DNA from: Lysinibacillus fusiformis
GTDB lineage: Bacteria > Bacillota > Bacilli > Bacillales_A > Planococcaceae
Direction: 5' to 3'
Length of the DNA stretch: 64,000 nt
Assembly: GCA_030027265.1 (NCBI GenBank)
Contig: JASENG010000001.1
Location: 124,001 to 188,000, forward strand
The position numbers were made by a program, and so were the translations under genes. Positions within the stretch are counted from its first letter, which is position 1; each line of letters opens with the position of its first letter. This document shows, in pieces, positions 37,074 to 45,840 of this stretch. The notes beneath the pieces are model-generated. The model did not search any database and had not been told where the DNA came from. It saw nothing but the letters and a program-made list of their open reading frames with translations.

Positions 37074-37826
37074 ATGAAAAAGAAATATCTTTTTAGCTCA
37101 TTATTAGTTGGAACTTTATTTCTAGTCGCTTGTGGAAATGATAAAGTTACAATTTCAAGCGATGAGGGCAATGACGAAAAGGAAACTGCTGTTGAAGAAG
37201 AAAAGGATACGCAGCAAGAGAAAGCAGGGAAATTAGAAATTCAACAATCAAAAGCACAAGCATGGGTAAATTCAATCGGGACTGTATGGGTTCATTCAGC
37301 AGCAATTTACGAAAATACGGGAGAGACTTCTGTTGAAATTGGAGAAACACAAATGAATTATAAAGGAACCGATGATAGCATTCTTGGCACATCTACAATG
37401 ATTTATGCTGTGCCGGAAGTAGTGAAGCCGGGAGAAACAGCAATCATCATGGAATCAACAATCCTTGATGGTTTGCAGTCACCGGACGCATTTTCTGAAA
37501 CTACATTTAACTTTAATTTTACGGAGACAGACCAGGATCCAAATTTAATGGAAGTGAGTGGTATTAAAGGAGTTAGCGGAGAATTTGGCTATAAGGTTAC
37601 TGGTTTGGTGAAAAATCCAACAGAAGTTCCGCAAGATGATGTTCGCATTGCTGCGGCATTATTTGATGCAAATGGTGCATTACTAGGTGCTTTAGATGGC
37701 AGTGTCGATGTTGGAATAGCACCAGGTGGGGAAGCCGGTTTTGAATTAAGCTATCCTGAATTACCGGAAGATGTGGCTTCTAAAGTCGCAACAATTGATG
37801 TGAAAAGCTATGGCTGGACTTGGTAA
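37074..37826 (+). CDS. Lipoprotein with FxLyD-like domain
   Basis: A 250-residue surface lipoprotein. The signal peptide ends in the lipobox LVAC (Cys20), followed by a highly acidic linker (about 25-55). The second half has a beta-sandwich segment with the FxLyD pattern (VTGLVKNPTEVPQDDVRIAAALFDANGALLGALDGSV; about 186-222). RBS GAGGAGA is upstream. The next gene, another lipoprotein, starts 20 bases later, so they are co-transcribed. The function is unknown; a cell-envelope or surface-binding role is inferred. Confidence 0.75.
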   Translation: MKKKYLFSSLLVGTLFLVACGNDKVTISSDEGNDEKETAVEEEKDTQQEKAGKLEIQQSKAQAWVNSIGTVWVHSAAIYENTGETSVEIGETQMNYKGTDDSILGTSTMIYAVPEVVKPGETAIIMESTILDGLQSPDAFSETTFNFNFTETDQDPNLMEVSGIKGVSGEFGYKVTGLVKNPTEVPQDDVRIAAALFDANGALLGALDGSVDVGIAPGGEAGFELSYPELPEDVASKVATIDVKSYGWTW

Positions 37827-37846
37827 CCTTAAACGGAGGGTAAAAT

Positions 37847-38479
37847 ATGAATAAGTATTTATTATCAATTGCAGCATTTTCGTTTTTGTTAACAGGCTGC
37901 GGAGACAAAGAAGAGTCAAAAGATGACGCGAAAGATACAGCAACAACCGAAGAGGAAAAAAACGATGAATCAATAAATGTGGATAAAGGTTTATTGAATG
38001 TTGAAATTACTTTACCGGCAACTTTCTTTGAAGAGCAGACAGAGGAGCAAATTATCGCAGGTGCAAAAGAAGAGGGATATGACGATGTGAAGGTAAATGA
38101 AGATGGTTCTGTAACCTATAAAATGTCCAAAGCAAAACATACGGAAATGATGGATGAACTGGAAGGAGAAATGGTTAAATCGGTAGAAGAGATTGTGAAA
38201 TCAGGCGATTACCCTTCCATTAAAGAGATTTCCTATAACAAAAGCTTTGATGAGTATGATGTTAAAGTTGAACGAGAGCAATATGAAAACAGTCTAGATG
38301 GATTTGCTCTATTGGGACTTGTGATGACGAGTTCGTATTATCAAGCCTTCGATGGAAAAGATGCTGATAAAATGACAATTACTTTCAATATGATTGACAA
38401 TGAGACAAATGAATCATATGATACCTTGATTTATCCAGATGATTGGGAAGATGAAGAAGAAGAGACAACAACAGAGTAA
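37847..38479 (+). CDS. Lipoprotein of unknown function
   Basis: A 210-residue lipoprotein with lipobox LTGC (Cys18), a Lys/Asp/Glu-rich linker (about 20-45) and a soluble domain beginning LLNVEITLPATFFEEQTEEQI. The domain is alpha-beta with a helical middle (MMDELEGEMVKSVEEIVKSG), and the C-terminal tail is very acidic (DDWEDEEEETTTE). I do not recognise a named family with confidence. It follows the FxLyD lipoprotein gene and ends the operon. Confidence 0.7.
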   Translation: MNKYLLSIAAFSFLLTGCGDKEESKDDAKDTATTEEEKNDESINVDKGLLNVEITLPATFFEEQTEEQIIAGAKEEGYDDVKVNEDGSVTYKMSKAKHTEMMDELEGEMVKSVEEIVKSGDYPSIKEISYNKSFDEYDVKVEREQYENSLDGFALLGLVMTSSYYQAFDGKDADKMTITFNMIDNETNESYDTLIYPDDWEDEEEETTTE

Positions 38480-38502
38480 TTACTTTATAAAATTTATTAA
38501 CC

Positions 38503-38531
38503 AGGGAGGGCAAAATGCTCTTCCTTTTTTG
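38503..38531 (+). terminator. Terminator after the lipoprotein operon
   Basis: The stem AGGGAGGGCA/TGCTCTTCCT, with wobbles and a three-base loop, is followed by six T. Confidence 0.6.
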
Positions 38532-38704
38532 TGTTTAAGTAGTGACTAATCAGGGGATATATGCATATGTATAATAAGGGTCTAAAGTTCTTTTTGAATT
38601 TTTATGAAAAAAAGCGGATATAATATTAAGTTTTTTTGAATAAAACTCTTTTTTTATGCATAAACGATGGATTTTAAAAAGTTAGATAAATTATAAAAAT
38701 ACAC

Positions 38705-38733
38705 TTGATTTAATAATTATACATATGTATAAT
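38705..38733 (+). promoter_or_regulatory. argF promoter with palindromic operator candidate
   Basis: The -35 TTGATT (38705-38710), a 17-bp spacer and a perfect -10 TATAAT (38728-38733). A perfect 18-bp palindrome ATTATACATATGTATAAT (38716-38733) covers spacer and -10. A related sequence, CATATGTATAATA, occurs 159 bases upstream near 38564. An arginine repressor site is possible, but the match to the ARG-box is not exact. Confidence 0.65.
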
Positions 38734-38766
38734 GAATTCATCATCAATCGGAAGTTTGGGGGCGCA

Positions 38767-39738
38767 ATGTATATGAAATTATTGGAAGAGGTTCAGCTTA
38801 AGCTGGTGTCAAGTCTTAAAGGGAAAGACTTATTGACATTATTAGACTATACAAGCGAAGAAGTACAAGATTTGATCAACCTAGCTACTCAGTTAAAAAA
38901 GATTACGAAGGCTGGAAGATGTCCGAGATTACTGGAAGGTAAAACTTTAGGCATGATTTTTGAAAAACATTCAACACGTACACGTATTTCTTTCGAAGTT
39001 GGGATGAATCAACTTGGAGGAAAGGCGATGTTTATGCATTCCCGTGATATGCAAATTGGACGTGGTGAACCGATTTCAGATACAGGGCATGTTTTATCAG
39101 GCTATCTGGATGCCATTATGATTCGTGCTAATTCCCATGAAATGGTCAAAGAATTGGCAGACCACGCTTCAATTCCTGTAATTAATGGATTAACAGATCT
39201 GTATCATCCTTGTCAGGCATTGGCAGATTTAGAGACAATTGCTGAAAACAAAGGGGAATTAAAAGGGCTTAAGATTGCTTACGTTGGGGATGGCAATAAT
39301 GTAGCGCATTCTTTAGTTGTGGCAGCTGCACATGTTGGAATGGACATTGTAGTGGCAACTCCAGAAGGTTATGAACCAAATGAAGAAATCATCGCGAAGG
39401 CGCAAAAAATTGCAAAAGAAAATGGCAGCCTTGTGACAGTAACACATGATCCTGTTGCAGCTGTAAAAAATGCCGATGCAATTTATGCAGATGTCTGGAC
39501 TAGTATGGGCCAAGAAGAGGAAACGGCTAAACGCCTAGTTGATTTCAAAGGCTATCAAATCAATGATGAATTAGTTGCCCATGCAAAACCTGATTACATG
39601 TTCCTGCATTGCTTACCAGCGCACCGTGAAGAAGAGGTGGCAACTTCGGTAATCGATGGACCAAATTCATATATCTTCGAGCAAGCGGAAAATAGGCTTC
39701 ATGCACAGAAAGCTGTACTTGCATCAGTTCTGGCCTAA
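38767..39738 (+). CDS. argF: Ornithine carbamoyltransferase
   Basis: Makes citrulline from ornithine and carbamoyl phosphate. It has the carbamoyl-phosphate loop [28 protein letters not shown] and the ornithine/Cys loop [10 protein letters not shown]. An upstream in-frame ATG at 38725 lies inside the promoter, so the start is ATG 38767 or ATG 38773; GGGGG at 38758-38762 favours 38773 by spacing. About 323 residues. No other arginine gene is in the window, so this is an orphan argF; a catabolic role (arcB) without arcA and arcC nearby seems unlikely. Confidence 0.92.
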   Translation: MYMKLLEEVQLKLVSSLKGKDLLTLLDYTSEEVQDLINLATQLKKITKAGRCPRLLEGKTLGMIFEKHSTRTRISFEVGMNQLGGKAMFMHSRDMQIGRGEPISDTGHVLSGYLDAIMIRANSHEMVKELADHASIPVINGLTDLYHPCQALADLETIAENKGELKGLKIAYVGDGNNVAHSLVVAAAHVGMDIVVATPEGYEPNEEIIAKAQKIAKENGSLVTVTHDPVAAVKNADAIYADVWTSMGQEEETAKRLVDFKGYQINDELVAHAKPDYMFLHCLPAHREEEVATSVIDGPNSYIFEQAENRLHAQKAVLASVLA

Positions 39739-39794
39739 TGTATTAGAAGGTAAAAATTATACGGGTGGTATATTTTTACTTGATGAATAATAAA

Positions 39795-39909
39795 GAAATC
39801 TGACTATGGGGGACTCGCTGTAGAGATTTCGCGCGATGTGAAGTTCAAGATGGGATAACACATCGCTACATAGCAAAAGCAATCTGGGAGACGCTGGGTT
39901 GCTTTTTTT
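39795..39909 (+). ncRNA. Structured RNA segment after argF ending in a terminator
   Basis: Three hairpins stand in a row: GAAATCT (39795-39801)/AGATTTC (39824-39830); GCGATGTG (39833-39840)/CACATCGC (39859-39866); and AAAGCAA/TTGCTTT (39876-39905) followed by a T run. The compact layout suggests either a 3'-UTR-derived small RNA or a leftover leader. No start of its own is certain. Confidence 0.4.
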
Positions 39910-39920
39910 ATTTTAATGGA

Positions 39921-39967
39921 AAAACCCCGAAACAAACTTTTGCGAAAAGTCTTGTTTCGGGGTTTTA
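39921..39967. terminator. Bidirectional terminator between argF and the FAD monooxygenase gene
   Basis: AAAACCCCGAAACAA and TTGTTTCGGGGTTTT form a perfect 15-bp stem, with a smaller inner stem, flanked by A and T runs. Confidence 0.9.
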
Positions 39968-40014
39968 TAGCTGCATAATTTAGCAATTAAATTTTGAGTA
40001 TTTTGCCCCCAAGA

Positions 40015-41232
40015 TTATGAATTCACTTTTGGCGGTTCGCCGATGCCTTGTTCTCTGACGCTTGAAATCATGGCAGATCTTAGCATCCATTGGCGAGCTT
40101 GTGCTTTATCATTAGCCATTTTTGTATATTCTTGTTGCAATTGTTTTCTTAACTCTTCTTGCGTTTCTTTCATAACATTCGTATTTTTTTCGCTGATTTG
40201 TTTTACATAGTTGATCGAAACCGTTCTTCTAGCTTCGTTGTAGCACTCTAATTCAGCCTTGATGAGACCGTTTTCTTCATTTTCAAAAATGCGTTTTAAA
40301 CGGATGCTTAAATCTACTGCATCATGGATACCGCTATTCAAACCTAAACCGCCCATTGGACTGTTCACATGCGCAGCATCACCTAACAATACGACACGTC
40401 CGCTATAATAGCGTTCTGCAACCCTTTGGTGTACACGATAAATCATACGCTCGACAATCGGGAATGTATCCGTTGTATTTAATGCTTTTTGTAATTGCTT
40501 CTGCAGATTTTCATCTTTCAAAGCTTCTTCATCAGAAAGCTCATCTTTGACAGGGTATAACAACCTCCAAGCTTCAGGCACTTTTAAAATAAATAAAAAC
40601 TCATCTGGATCTGAAACGTAATTCACATACTCGATATCTGGTAAATAATTGCGGAAATCTATTGGCGTACCGACTAATAGGAAGCGTTGCGGGTAAGTAA
40701 ACCCTTCGAAATTCAGCTCTAATTTTTTTCTCACGGTACTTCGTGCCCCATCTGAACCAAGTAAAAATTTTGTCTGTACTGTATGTTGTTCCTCGCCAGA
40801 CTGATAAGTTAACTCAACAAAGTCTTCGTTTTGCGTAAAATTAATTAGTTCAGAGTTGTATTTCACAGTGACATTGGATTTCTTTAATAGACTTTCGTTT
40901 ACGATTTTCACATAAGTAGATTGAGGTAATTGTAAACGATATGGGTATTTTGTTGTGTCACTTAAATCAGTTAAGTCAAATTCAGCGTATAACCCATCTT
41001 TGCGATCACGGTATTGTATTTTTTCGGCTTTAAACCCCTGTTTAATCATTTCCTCAGTTAATCCTGTCATTTCTAAAAGCTCCATCGTACCTGGATGGAA
41101 AGTAGAAGCTCTCCATTCCTTACTTAACTCAGCATTTTTCTCAAGTACCATTACATTATAGCCTTCATTCCCCAAAATTTCTGCAACCGTTAATCCAACT
41201 GGTCCAGCCCCTACAATTACAACGTCTTTCAT
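40015..41232 (-). CDS. FAD-dependent monooxygenase (aromatic hydroxylase type)
   Basis: A 405-residue class A flavoprotein monooxygenase, which uses NAD(P)H and oxygen to hydroxylate aromatic or similar ring compounds. The Rossmann motif is VVIVGAGPVGLTVAEILG (residues 4-21), then the DG motif GSDGARSTVRKKL and the FAD/ribityl motif GRVVLLGDAAHVNSPMGGLGLNSGIHD. There is no membrane segment. The start follows AAGGGGAT. Its promoter carries the same 30-bp block as the TAXI transporter promoter, so it belongs to the IclR module: import of an acid by the TRAP system, then ring hydroxylation. The substrate is not known; 3-(3-hydroxyphenyl)propionate-type and phenol-type acids are the usual ones in the family. 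Confidence 0.88.
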   Translation of the reverse strand: MKDVVIVGAGPVGLTVAEILGNEGYNVMVLEKNAELSKEWRASTFHPGTMELLEMTGLTEEMIKQGFKAEKIQYRDRKDGLYAEFDLTDLSDTTKYPYRLQLPQSTYVKIVNESLLKKSNVTVKYNSELINFTQNEDFVELTYQSGEEQHTVQTKFLLGSDGARSTVRKKLELNFEGFTYPQRFLLVGTPIDFRNYLPDIEYVNYVSDPDEFLFILKVPEAWRLLYPVKDELSDEEALKDENLQKQLQKALNTTDTFPIVERMIYRVHQRVAERYYSGRVVLLGDAAHVNSPMGGLGLNSGIHDAVDLSIRLKRIFENEENGLIKAELECYNEARRTVSINYVKQISEKNTNVMKETQEELRKQLQQEYTKMANDKAQARQWMLRSAMISSVREQGIGEPPKVNS

Positions 41233-41247
41233 CTAAACATCCCCTTT

Positions 41248-41277
41248 GTTAACATAATGTTAATATTATTATCATAT
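41248..41277 (-). promoter_or_regulatory. Operator block at the monooxygenase promoter
   Basis: Read on the minus strand, ATATGATAATA, three bases, TTAAC, five bases and GTTAAC, identical in layout to 42287-42316. The -35 TTGACT (41305-41310) and -10 TACTAT with a 17-bp spacer lie just upstream, so the block covers the transcription start. Confidence 0.65.
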
Positions 41278-41359
41278 TGTTTATAGTAAATTATGATACT
41301 TATGAAGTCAATATTTTCTGAAAATTAATTTTGTAAAATTTCACTCATAATGAAAAAAA

Positions 41360-41415
41360 ACCTTCCAGTCATTCATGCCAAGGCAATTTGCCGAAACAAG
41401 AAAAACATGGAAGGT
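41360..41415 (-). terminator. Terminator of the iclR-family gene
   Basis: ACCTTCCA (41360-41367) pairs with TGGAAGGT (41408-41415), with an inner GGCAA/TTGCC hairpin. On the minus strand it is followed by eight T. Confidence 0.65.
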
Positions 41416-41447
41416 AAGTCTTAAGAAAGTTTTCGCTATTGAATTTG

Positions 41448-42218
41448 CTACTCTTGATAGCCGAGCAGCTTTGAAGCTTTATTTGCATAAAACAAAAGGT
41501 CATTACAAATTGTTGATTCCAGCAGATTGTCGTCCCCAAAAGTAATGATACTTAGAGCACCAGCCAACGAGTTATTCGCGTAGAAGATAGGTGCACTTAT
41601 TGCAAATACACCATTGACTAGGGTGCCATGGGAGTATGCAAAACCATTTTCTTTTAGGAAAGAAATAGTTTTTTCGTACTGGGATACGTCAAATCTATCT
41701 TTAGCTTTTGCTCTTTCAAAAAGATGATTTGTTAACGTTTGATCGAGATAGTGACGGTAAATAATCCCAGTCGCAGTATAGATCGGAACATAGGAACCGA
41801 TATCTAATCCGATATGAAGAGCTTTGGAACTATGTTTTAAATTAATAAATTTCGGTCCATTATCTGTGAAAATACTTAAAGCAACTGTTTCGTTCGTTTT
41901 TGCCTTTAATTCCATTACAATTGGAGCCACTTGTTTGTTGATATCGAAATTTTCTTCTGCTATTTTACCTAGTTCTACCATTGTAAATCCGAGGCTCCAT
42001 ATAGGCGCTTCATTTGTTTCTTTAATGAGAACACCAAGTTTTTGAAAGGAATTTAAATATCTGGATAATTGACTTTTAGGCATATCGATCTGTTGCGACA
42101 AATTTGCTAATGTGATTTTCCCATTATTTTCTGCAATGATTGATAAAATCTTAAAACCTACCATTATAGAATGGTTATACTTTGACTTTTCAGAATCTGC
42201 TATTTCATAGTTTTTCAT
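41448..42218 (-). CDS. IclR-family transcriptional regulator
   Basis: A 256-residue regulator with an N-terminal winged helix (KILSIIAENNGKITLANLSQQIDMPKSQLSRYLNSFQKLGVL; about 22-64) and a C-terminal effector domain (ETVALSIFTDNGPKFI, GSYVPIYTATGIIY, SLAGALSIITFG) that binds small carboxylic or aromatic acids in this family. AGGTGG precedes the ATG. It lies between the monooxygenase and TAXI genes, divergent from the latter, and both target promoters carry the same inverted-repeat block. It is therefore the likely regulator of both; whether as activator or repressor cannot be told, though the block lies downstream of the -10 boxes, which suggests repression. Confidence 0.88.
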   Translation of the reverse strand: MKNYEIADSEKSKYNHSIMVGFKILSIIAENNGKITLANLSQQIDMPKSQLSRYLNSFQKLGVLIKETNEAPIWSLGFTMVELGKIAEENFDINKQVAPIVMELKAKTNETVALSIFTDNGPKFINLKHSSKALHIGLDIGSYVPIYTATGIIYRHYLDQTLTNHLFERAKAKDRFDVSQYEKTISFLKENGFAYSHGTLVNGVFAISAPIFYANNSLAGALSIITFGDDNLLESTICNDLLFYANKASKLLGYQE

Positions 42219-42286
42219 TATCCACCTACTATTATCAGAATATTATTGACATTTACTGTTTGAAGTACCATTATATTATATAACAA

Positions 42287-42316
42287 ATATGATAATAGTG
42301 TTAACTATAAGTTAAC
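42287..42316 (+). promoter_or_regulatory. Operator block at the TAXI transporter promoter
   Basis: ATATGATAATA, three bases, TTAAC, five bases and GTTAAC, the same as at the monooxygenase promoter. A -35 TTGACA (42246-42251) and AT-rich -10 candidates near 42272-42280 lie upstream. Confidence 0.65.
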
Positions 42317-42347
42317 GCTAATTTTAAAGGGATTAAGGGGGATAAAA

Positions 42348-43298
42348 ATGAAAGCGTTTAAAGTTTTAAAGGGGTTTTTAGTTTTAACACTTGCAATTTT
42401 TTTAGCAGCATGCGGATCGGCAGAAGGAAATTCGGGTGATTCTTCATCACCAAAATTTCTAACAATCGGTACCGCTTCATCCGGTTCTTCTTTATATCTA
42501 TATGGTACATCATTAGCAGACTTATTGAAAAACAATATTTCTGGTACACAATTCGATGTGGAAGAAACCGGGGGATCACTAGCAAATATTAATCTAATTG
42601 AATCTTCTGAGATTGAAGTGGGATTAACAACTGCAACAACAATTGAAGCAGCTATCAAAGAAGGGGATTTACAAAATGTTTCACTAGGTTGGAATATCGA
42701 ACCGACTGTTGTTCATTTTGTAAGTGATGCGAAAGATGGGTATACATCGTTAAGTGACTTAGCAAATAAAAATATTGCAATCGGGCCTTCTGGATCGGCA
42801 GCAAATCAGTTAGCCATTGACCTTTTGGAGAATCATGGGGTAGATACTTCGAAAGTGCAATTAACATATGCCGGTTGGCCAGATGCAATGGAAGCGTTAG
42901 CAGACGGTGCTGTAGATGCAGCATTAGTATTAGGGACAGTACCAGCACCAGTAATTGAGGGGTTCGGTGTACAAAATGAGTTAACAATTTTGAATCTAGA
43001 AGAAGATAAATTAACAGATCTATTATTGCCTTATGTGATAGATAGCAATACTTATAGTGGTCAAGCAGAAGCTTCAAATACGGCAGCTGATAATATGTAT
43101 ATTTTATTCAGCAAAGATTTAAGTGAGGATTTTGTCTATGAATTAACAAAGCTAGCAATGGAAGGCACAGAGACTTTAGCAAAAACACATCCAATGGGTG
43201 GAGTAGCAGAAGCCCCTCCAGCAGAAGAGATTGAAAAGCTAGGTTTGGAATTACATCCTGGAGTAATGAAATATTTGAAAGAAATAGGGGAATATTAA
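42348..43298 (+). CDS. TAXI-family TRAP transporter solute-binding lipoprotein
   Basis: Substrate receptor of a TRAP transporter. The 316-residue protein has a lipobox LAAC (Cys23), a Ser/Gly linker and the TAXI-type fold with TIGTASSGSSLYLYGTSLADLL, VEETGGSLANINLIESSEIEVGLTT and IGPSGSAANQLAIDLLENHGV. TAXI receptors bind organic acids such as glutamate-like or aromatic acids. AAGGGGGAT precedes the ATG. The fused permease gene follows 13 bases downstream. Confidence 0.92.
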   Translation: MKAFKVLKGFLVLTLAIFLAACGSAEGNSGDSSSPKFLTIGTASSGSSLYLYGTSLADLLKNNISGTQFDVEETGGSLANINLIESSEIEVGLTTATTIEAAIKEGDLQNVSLGWNIEPTVVHFVSDAKDGYTSLSDLANKNIAIGPSGSAANQLAIDLLENHGVDTSKVQLTYAGWPDAMEALADGAVDAALVLGTVPAPVIEGFGVQNELTILNLEEDKLTDLLLPYVIDSNTYSGQAEASNTAADNMYILFSKDLSEDFVYELTKLAMEGTETLAKTHPMGGVAEAPPAEEIEKLGLELHPGVMKYLKEIGEY

Positions 43299-43311
43299 AC
43301 GAGGTGTTCAA

Positions 43312-45180
43312 ATGGGTGCATATTTAAAAACAGAGAAATATATTATTTCAATTTTGGCTATGGCTGTCCCTTTGCTTGTTTTGTTCTACCAAGCTACTAA
43401 ATTTACTTCGGAGAGCCAGTTATTGCCTTTAGTCTTGCTTATAGTGATGGCATATGCATTTTTAAAAAATCCACTTTCTAAAAGGACGATCACAAAACTA
43501 ATCGATTGGGTTTTAGTCATCATTTCGATTGCGACTGGTTTATATTTAACGATTAACTTTTTTGATATCGTAGAAAGAGCTTCAATGCCAACTTCGATGG
43601 ATATTATAATGGGTCTTCTATGCTTGATTACGCTGATTGAGGCTTTAAGAAGAACGGTCGGATTAGGTCTTACATTAATTTGTGTAGCGTTTTTAGTGTA
43701 TGCGTTATTTGGATTGTATTTTCCGGATTTCTTGCAGCATCGCGGATATTCAGTTGAACGAATTGTGAATCAATTATATCTAGGGACAGCTGGGATCTAT
43801 GGGCTGCCATTAGCGACAATGTTTAGATATGTAGTAATTTTTATTATATTTGGTGCTGTTTTAGAAAAAACAGGGGTTTCGAATTTCATGGTGGATATTT
43901 CACGCACAATTGCTGGAAGATTACCAGGTGGAACCGGGCATATTTCGGTATTATCCAGTGCTCTTATGGGTTCTGTTTCAGGTAGTGCCGTAGCCAATGT
44001 TATGGTAGGTGGGAATGTGACAATTCCTGCAATGCATAAGTCTGGGTTTAGTAAACGAATGGCTGGTGCCATAGAGGCGGTTGCTTCAAATGGCGGGCAA
44101 ATTTTGCCTCCAGTAATGGGGGCGGCAGCATTTCTAATGGCCGAGAACCTCCAAGTCTCATACTTGACGGTTGCTGCAGCTGCACTTATTCCAGGTATTC
44201 TCTATTTCCTTGCAGTAAGTAGTACTGTTCACTTCTATTCAGTAAGCAATGGAATTAAAGGAATCCCAAAAGAAGAAATTCCATCGCTATTTAAAACATT
44301 AAAAGAGGGATGGATCTATCCTATTCCGTTCATTGTTTTAATAGGGGTGTTAATAATGGGCTACTCACCTACATATGCAGGGTTGATGGCGACAATCGTG
44401 GCAGTTGTATGTGGGTTTTTAAATAGTAAAAATCGTTTAACATTCAGCGGATTTTTTGAAGCAATCCAGGATTCTGGCAAGGGTGTAGTCATGCTATGCA
44501 TCGCTTCGGCTGGAGCGGGGATTGTTATGGGAGTTCTTACTTTAACAGGTTTAGGAACGAGGTTTTCCTGGATTTTAGTAGATTTATCAGGCGATAGCCT
44601 TATTATCTTATTAATTTTAGCAATGCTGGGTTCGATTATTTTAGGGATGGGAATGCCGACAACAGTTGTATATATCTTATTGGCAGCATTAATTGCACCA
44701 GCTTTAATTGATGTTGGGTTTAATCCGCTTGCTACACATTTATTTATTTTATACTTTGGTACGATTTCAATGCTAACACCCCCCGTAGCACTTGCTTCTT
44801 ACGCGGCAGCGGCAATTTCAGGGGATAATCCGAATAGTACATCGTGGAAAGGGTTTGTGATTGCACTGCCTGCTTATATTACGCCATTCTGTTTTATTTT
44901 CAACAATGAACTTCTTCTCGAAGGGAATGTTCTAGATATTATTTTAGTCGTAATTTGCACGGCATTAGGCATTTTAATTTTCACTTCAGGCATAAATGGT
45001 TATTTCTTTGGAAATTTGAATATCTTTGAGAGGATTTTAATAATCGTTGCTTCGCTGCTATTAATGACATCAAACTTAATTTTTGTCGGATTTTCCGTTG
45101 TCTTATTAGTGCTTATGTATTTCAAAAAACAAAAAACGCCATTTGTACCTAGCTATACGAAAGAAACTTTTGAAGAATAG
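43312..45180 (+). CDS. TRAP transporter fused permease (DctQM type)
   Basis: A 622-residue membrane protein combining the small 4-helix (DctQ) and large 12-helix (DctM) subunits, as is usual for TAXI systems. The N-terminal four segments (about 1-135) are followed by the DctM core with GHISVLSSALMGSVSGSAVANVMVGGNVTIPAMHKSGFS, ASNGGQILPPVMGAAAFLMA, GMGMPTTVVYILLAALIAPAL and TPPVALASYAAAAISG. It uses an ion gradient (Na+ or H+) to import the substrate held by the TAXI receptor. A clear terminator follows. Confidence 0.93.
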   Translation: MGAYLKTEKYIISILAMAVPLLVLFYQATKFTSESQLLPLVLLIVMAYAFLKNPLSKRTITKLIDWVLVIISIATGLYLTINFFDIVERASMPTSMDIIMGLLCLITLIEALRRTVGLGLTLICVAFLVYALFGLYFPDFLQHRGYSVERIVNQLYLGTAGIYGLPLATMFRYVVIFIIFGAVLEKTGVSNFMVDISRTIAGRLPGGTGHISVLSSALMGSVSGSAVANVMVGGNVTIPAMHKSGFSKRMAGAIEAVASNGGQILPPVMGAAAFLMAENLQVSYLTVAAAALIPGILYFLAVSSTVHFYSVSNGIKGIPKEEIPSLFKTLKEGWIYPIPFIVLIGVLIMGYSPTYAGLMATIVAVVCGFLNSKNRLTFSGFFEAIQDSGKGVVMLCIASAGAGIVMGVLTLTGLGTRFSWILVDLSGDSLIILLILAMLGSIILGMGMPTTVVYILLAALIAPALIDVGFNPLATHLFILYFGTISMLTPPVALASYAAAAISGDNPNSTSWKGFVIALPAYITPFCFIFNNELLLEGNVLDIILVVICTALGILIFTSGINGYFFGNLNIFERILIIVASLLLMTSNLIFVGFSVVLLVLMYFKKQKTPFVPSYTKETFEE

Positions 45181-45189
45181 TTTTGCATC

Positions 45190-45226
45190 AATCAAGAATG
45201 TTGTTTCAACAGCATTCTTGATTTTT
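45190..45226 (+). terminator. Terminator after the TRAP permease gene
   Basis: AATCAAGAATG/CATTCTTGATT with inner TGTT/AACA is followed by a T run. Confidence 0.85.
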
Positions 45227-45244
45227 TGTTCCCTTTAAATTAGA

Positions 45245-45290
45245 AAAAACAGCCTCTTAAAATGCTCGAAACTTTAAGAAGGCTGTCTGG
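45245..45290 (-). terminator. Terminator of the carD-family gene
   Basis: On the minus strand ACAGCC-TCTTAAA pairs with TTTAAGA-GGCTGT, followed by six T. Confidence 0.75.
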
Positions 45291-45301
45291 AAAGACAATA
45301 A

Positions 45302-45817
45302 TTATTCATTTGTAAGAAGCACTTCTTCGTCAATATCTAATAGGTTAACGATTTTAGCGGAAATTTCCTCGGAAGTTGTATTTAATGAAAGAGCGAGTTC
45401 CGAGAATAAAATACCTTGCATTGAAACTAACAGTTTGCGATCTTGTTCTGGAAATTTCTTTTCATTCTTTTCAATAGAATGTTTTTTTACAAGTAAGGTA
45501 TTAATGACTTTTGCGATTTCTCTTCGATCCCCTTTTTTAGCAATTAACGCATAGCCTTGGGAACGTTGATTGCCTTTTTCAATCCATTCAACGCCGGGTT
45601 GTTTAAATAAATTTAAAATTTCCTCAGCTTCTTCTTTTGCCATGAGTTTTGAAATGGTTTTATTATCAACAGGAGTACTGATTTCTAATTTTTCATTATT
45701 AAGCGGATGTAGAACGTAGTAGGTTTTTGTTACACCTGAAAAAGTTTTTTCACTGATGCCGTCAATTTGGCATAATCCATGAGCAGAATAGATGATTGTA
45801 TCTCCGATATTAAACAA
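45302..45817 (-). CDS. CarD-family transcription regulator (YdeB-like)
   Basis: A 171-residue protein of the CarD/CdnL/TRCF family. The N-terminal Tudor-like domain that binds the RNA polymerase beta subunit is visible (FNIGDTIIYSAHGLCQIDGISEKTFSGVTKTYYVLHPLNNEKLEISTPVD; 2-52), followed by a helical C-terminal domain. CarD proteins stabilise open promoter complexes. The gene is transcribed from a perfect consensus promoter that is bracketed by two identical-type palindromes and is divergent from a MarR regulator, so strong repression with induction is likely. This is a different context from the essential constitutive carD of actinobacteria. Confidence 0.88.
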   Translation of the reverse strand: MFNIGDTIIYSAHGLCQIDGISEKTFSGVTKTYYVLHPLNNEKLEISTPVDNKTISKLMAKEEAEEILNLFKQPGVEWIEKGNQRSQGYALIAKKGDRREIAKVINTLLVKKHSIEKNEKKFPEQDRKLLVSMQGILFSELALSLNTTSEEISAKIVNLLDIDEEVLLTNE

Positions 45818-45840
45818 TATTTCGCCCCCAAGTACATATT

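Noticed and set aside
38725-38766. Upstream start of argF
   Set aside because: The ATG at 38725 lies within the promoter, upstream of the expected transcript start.
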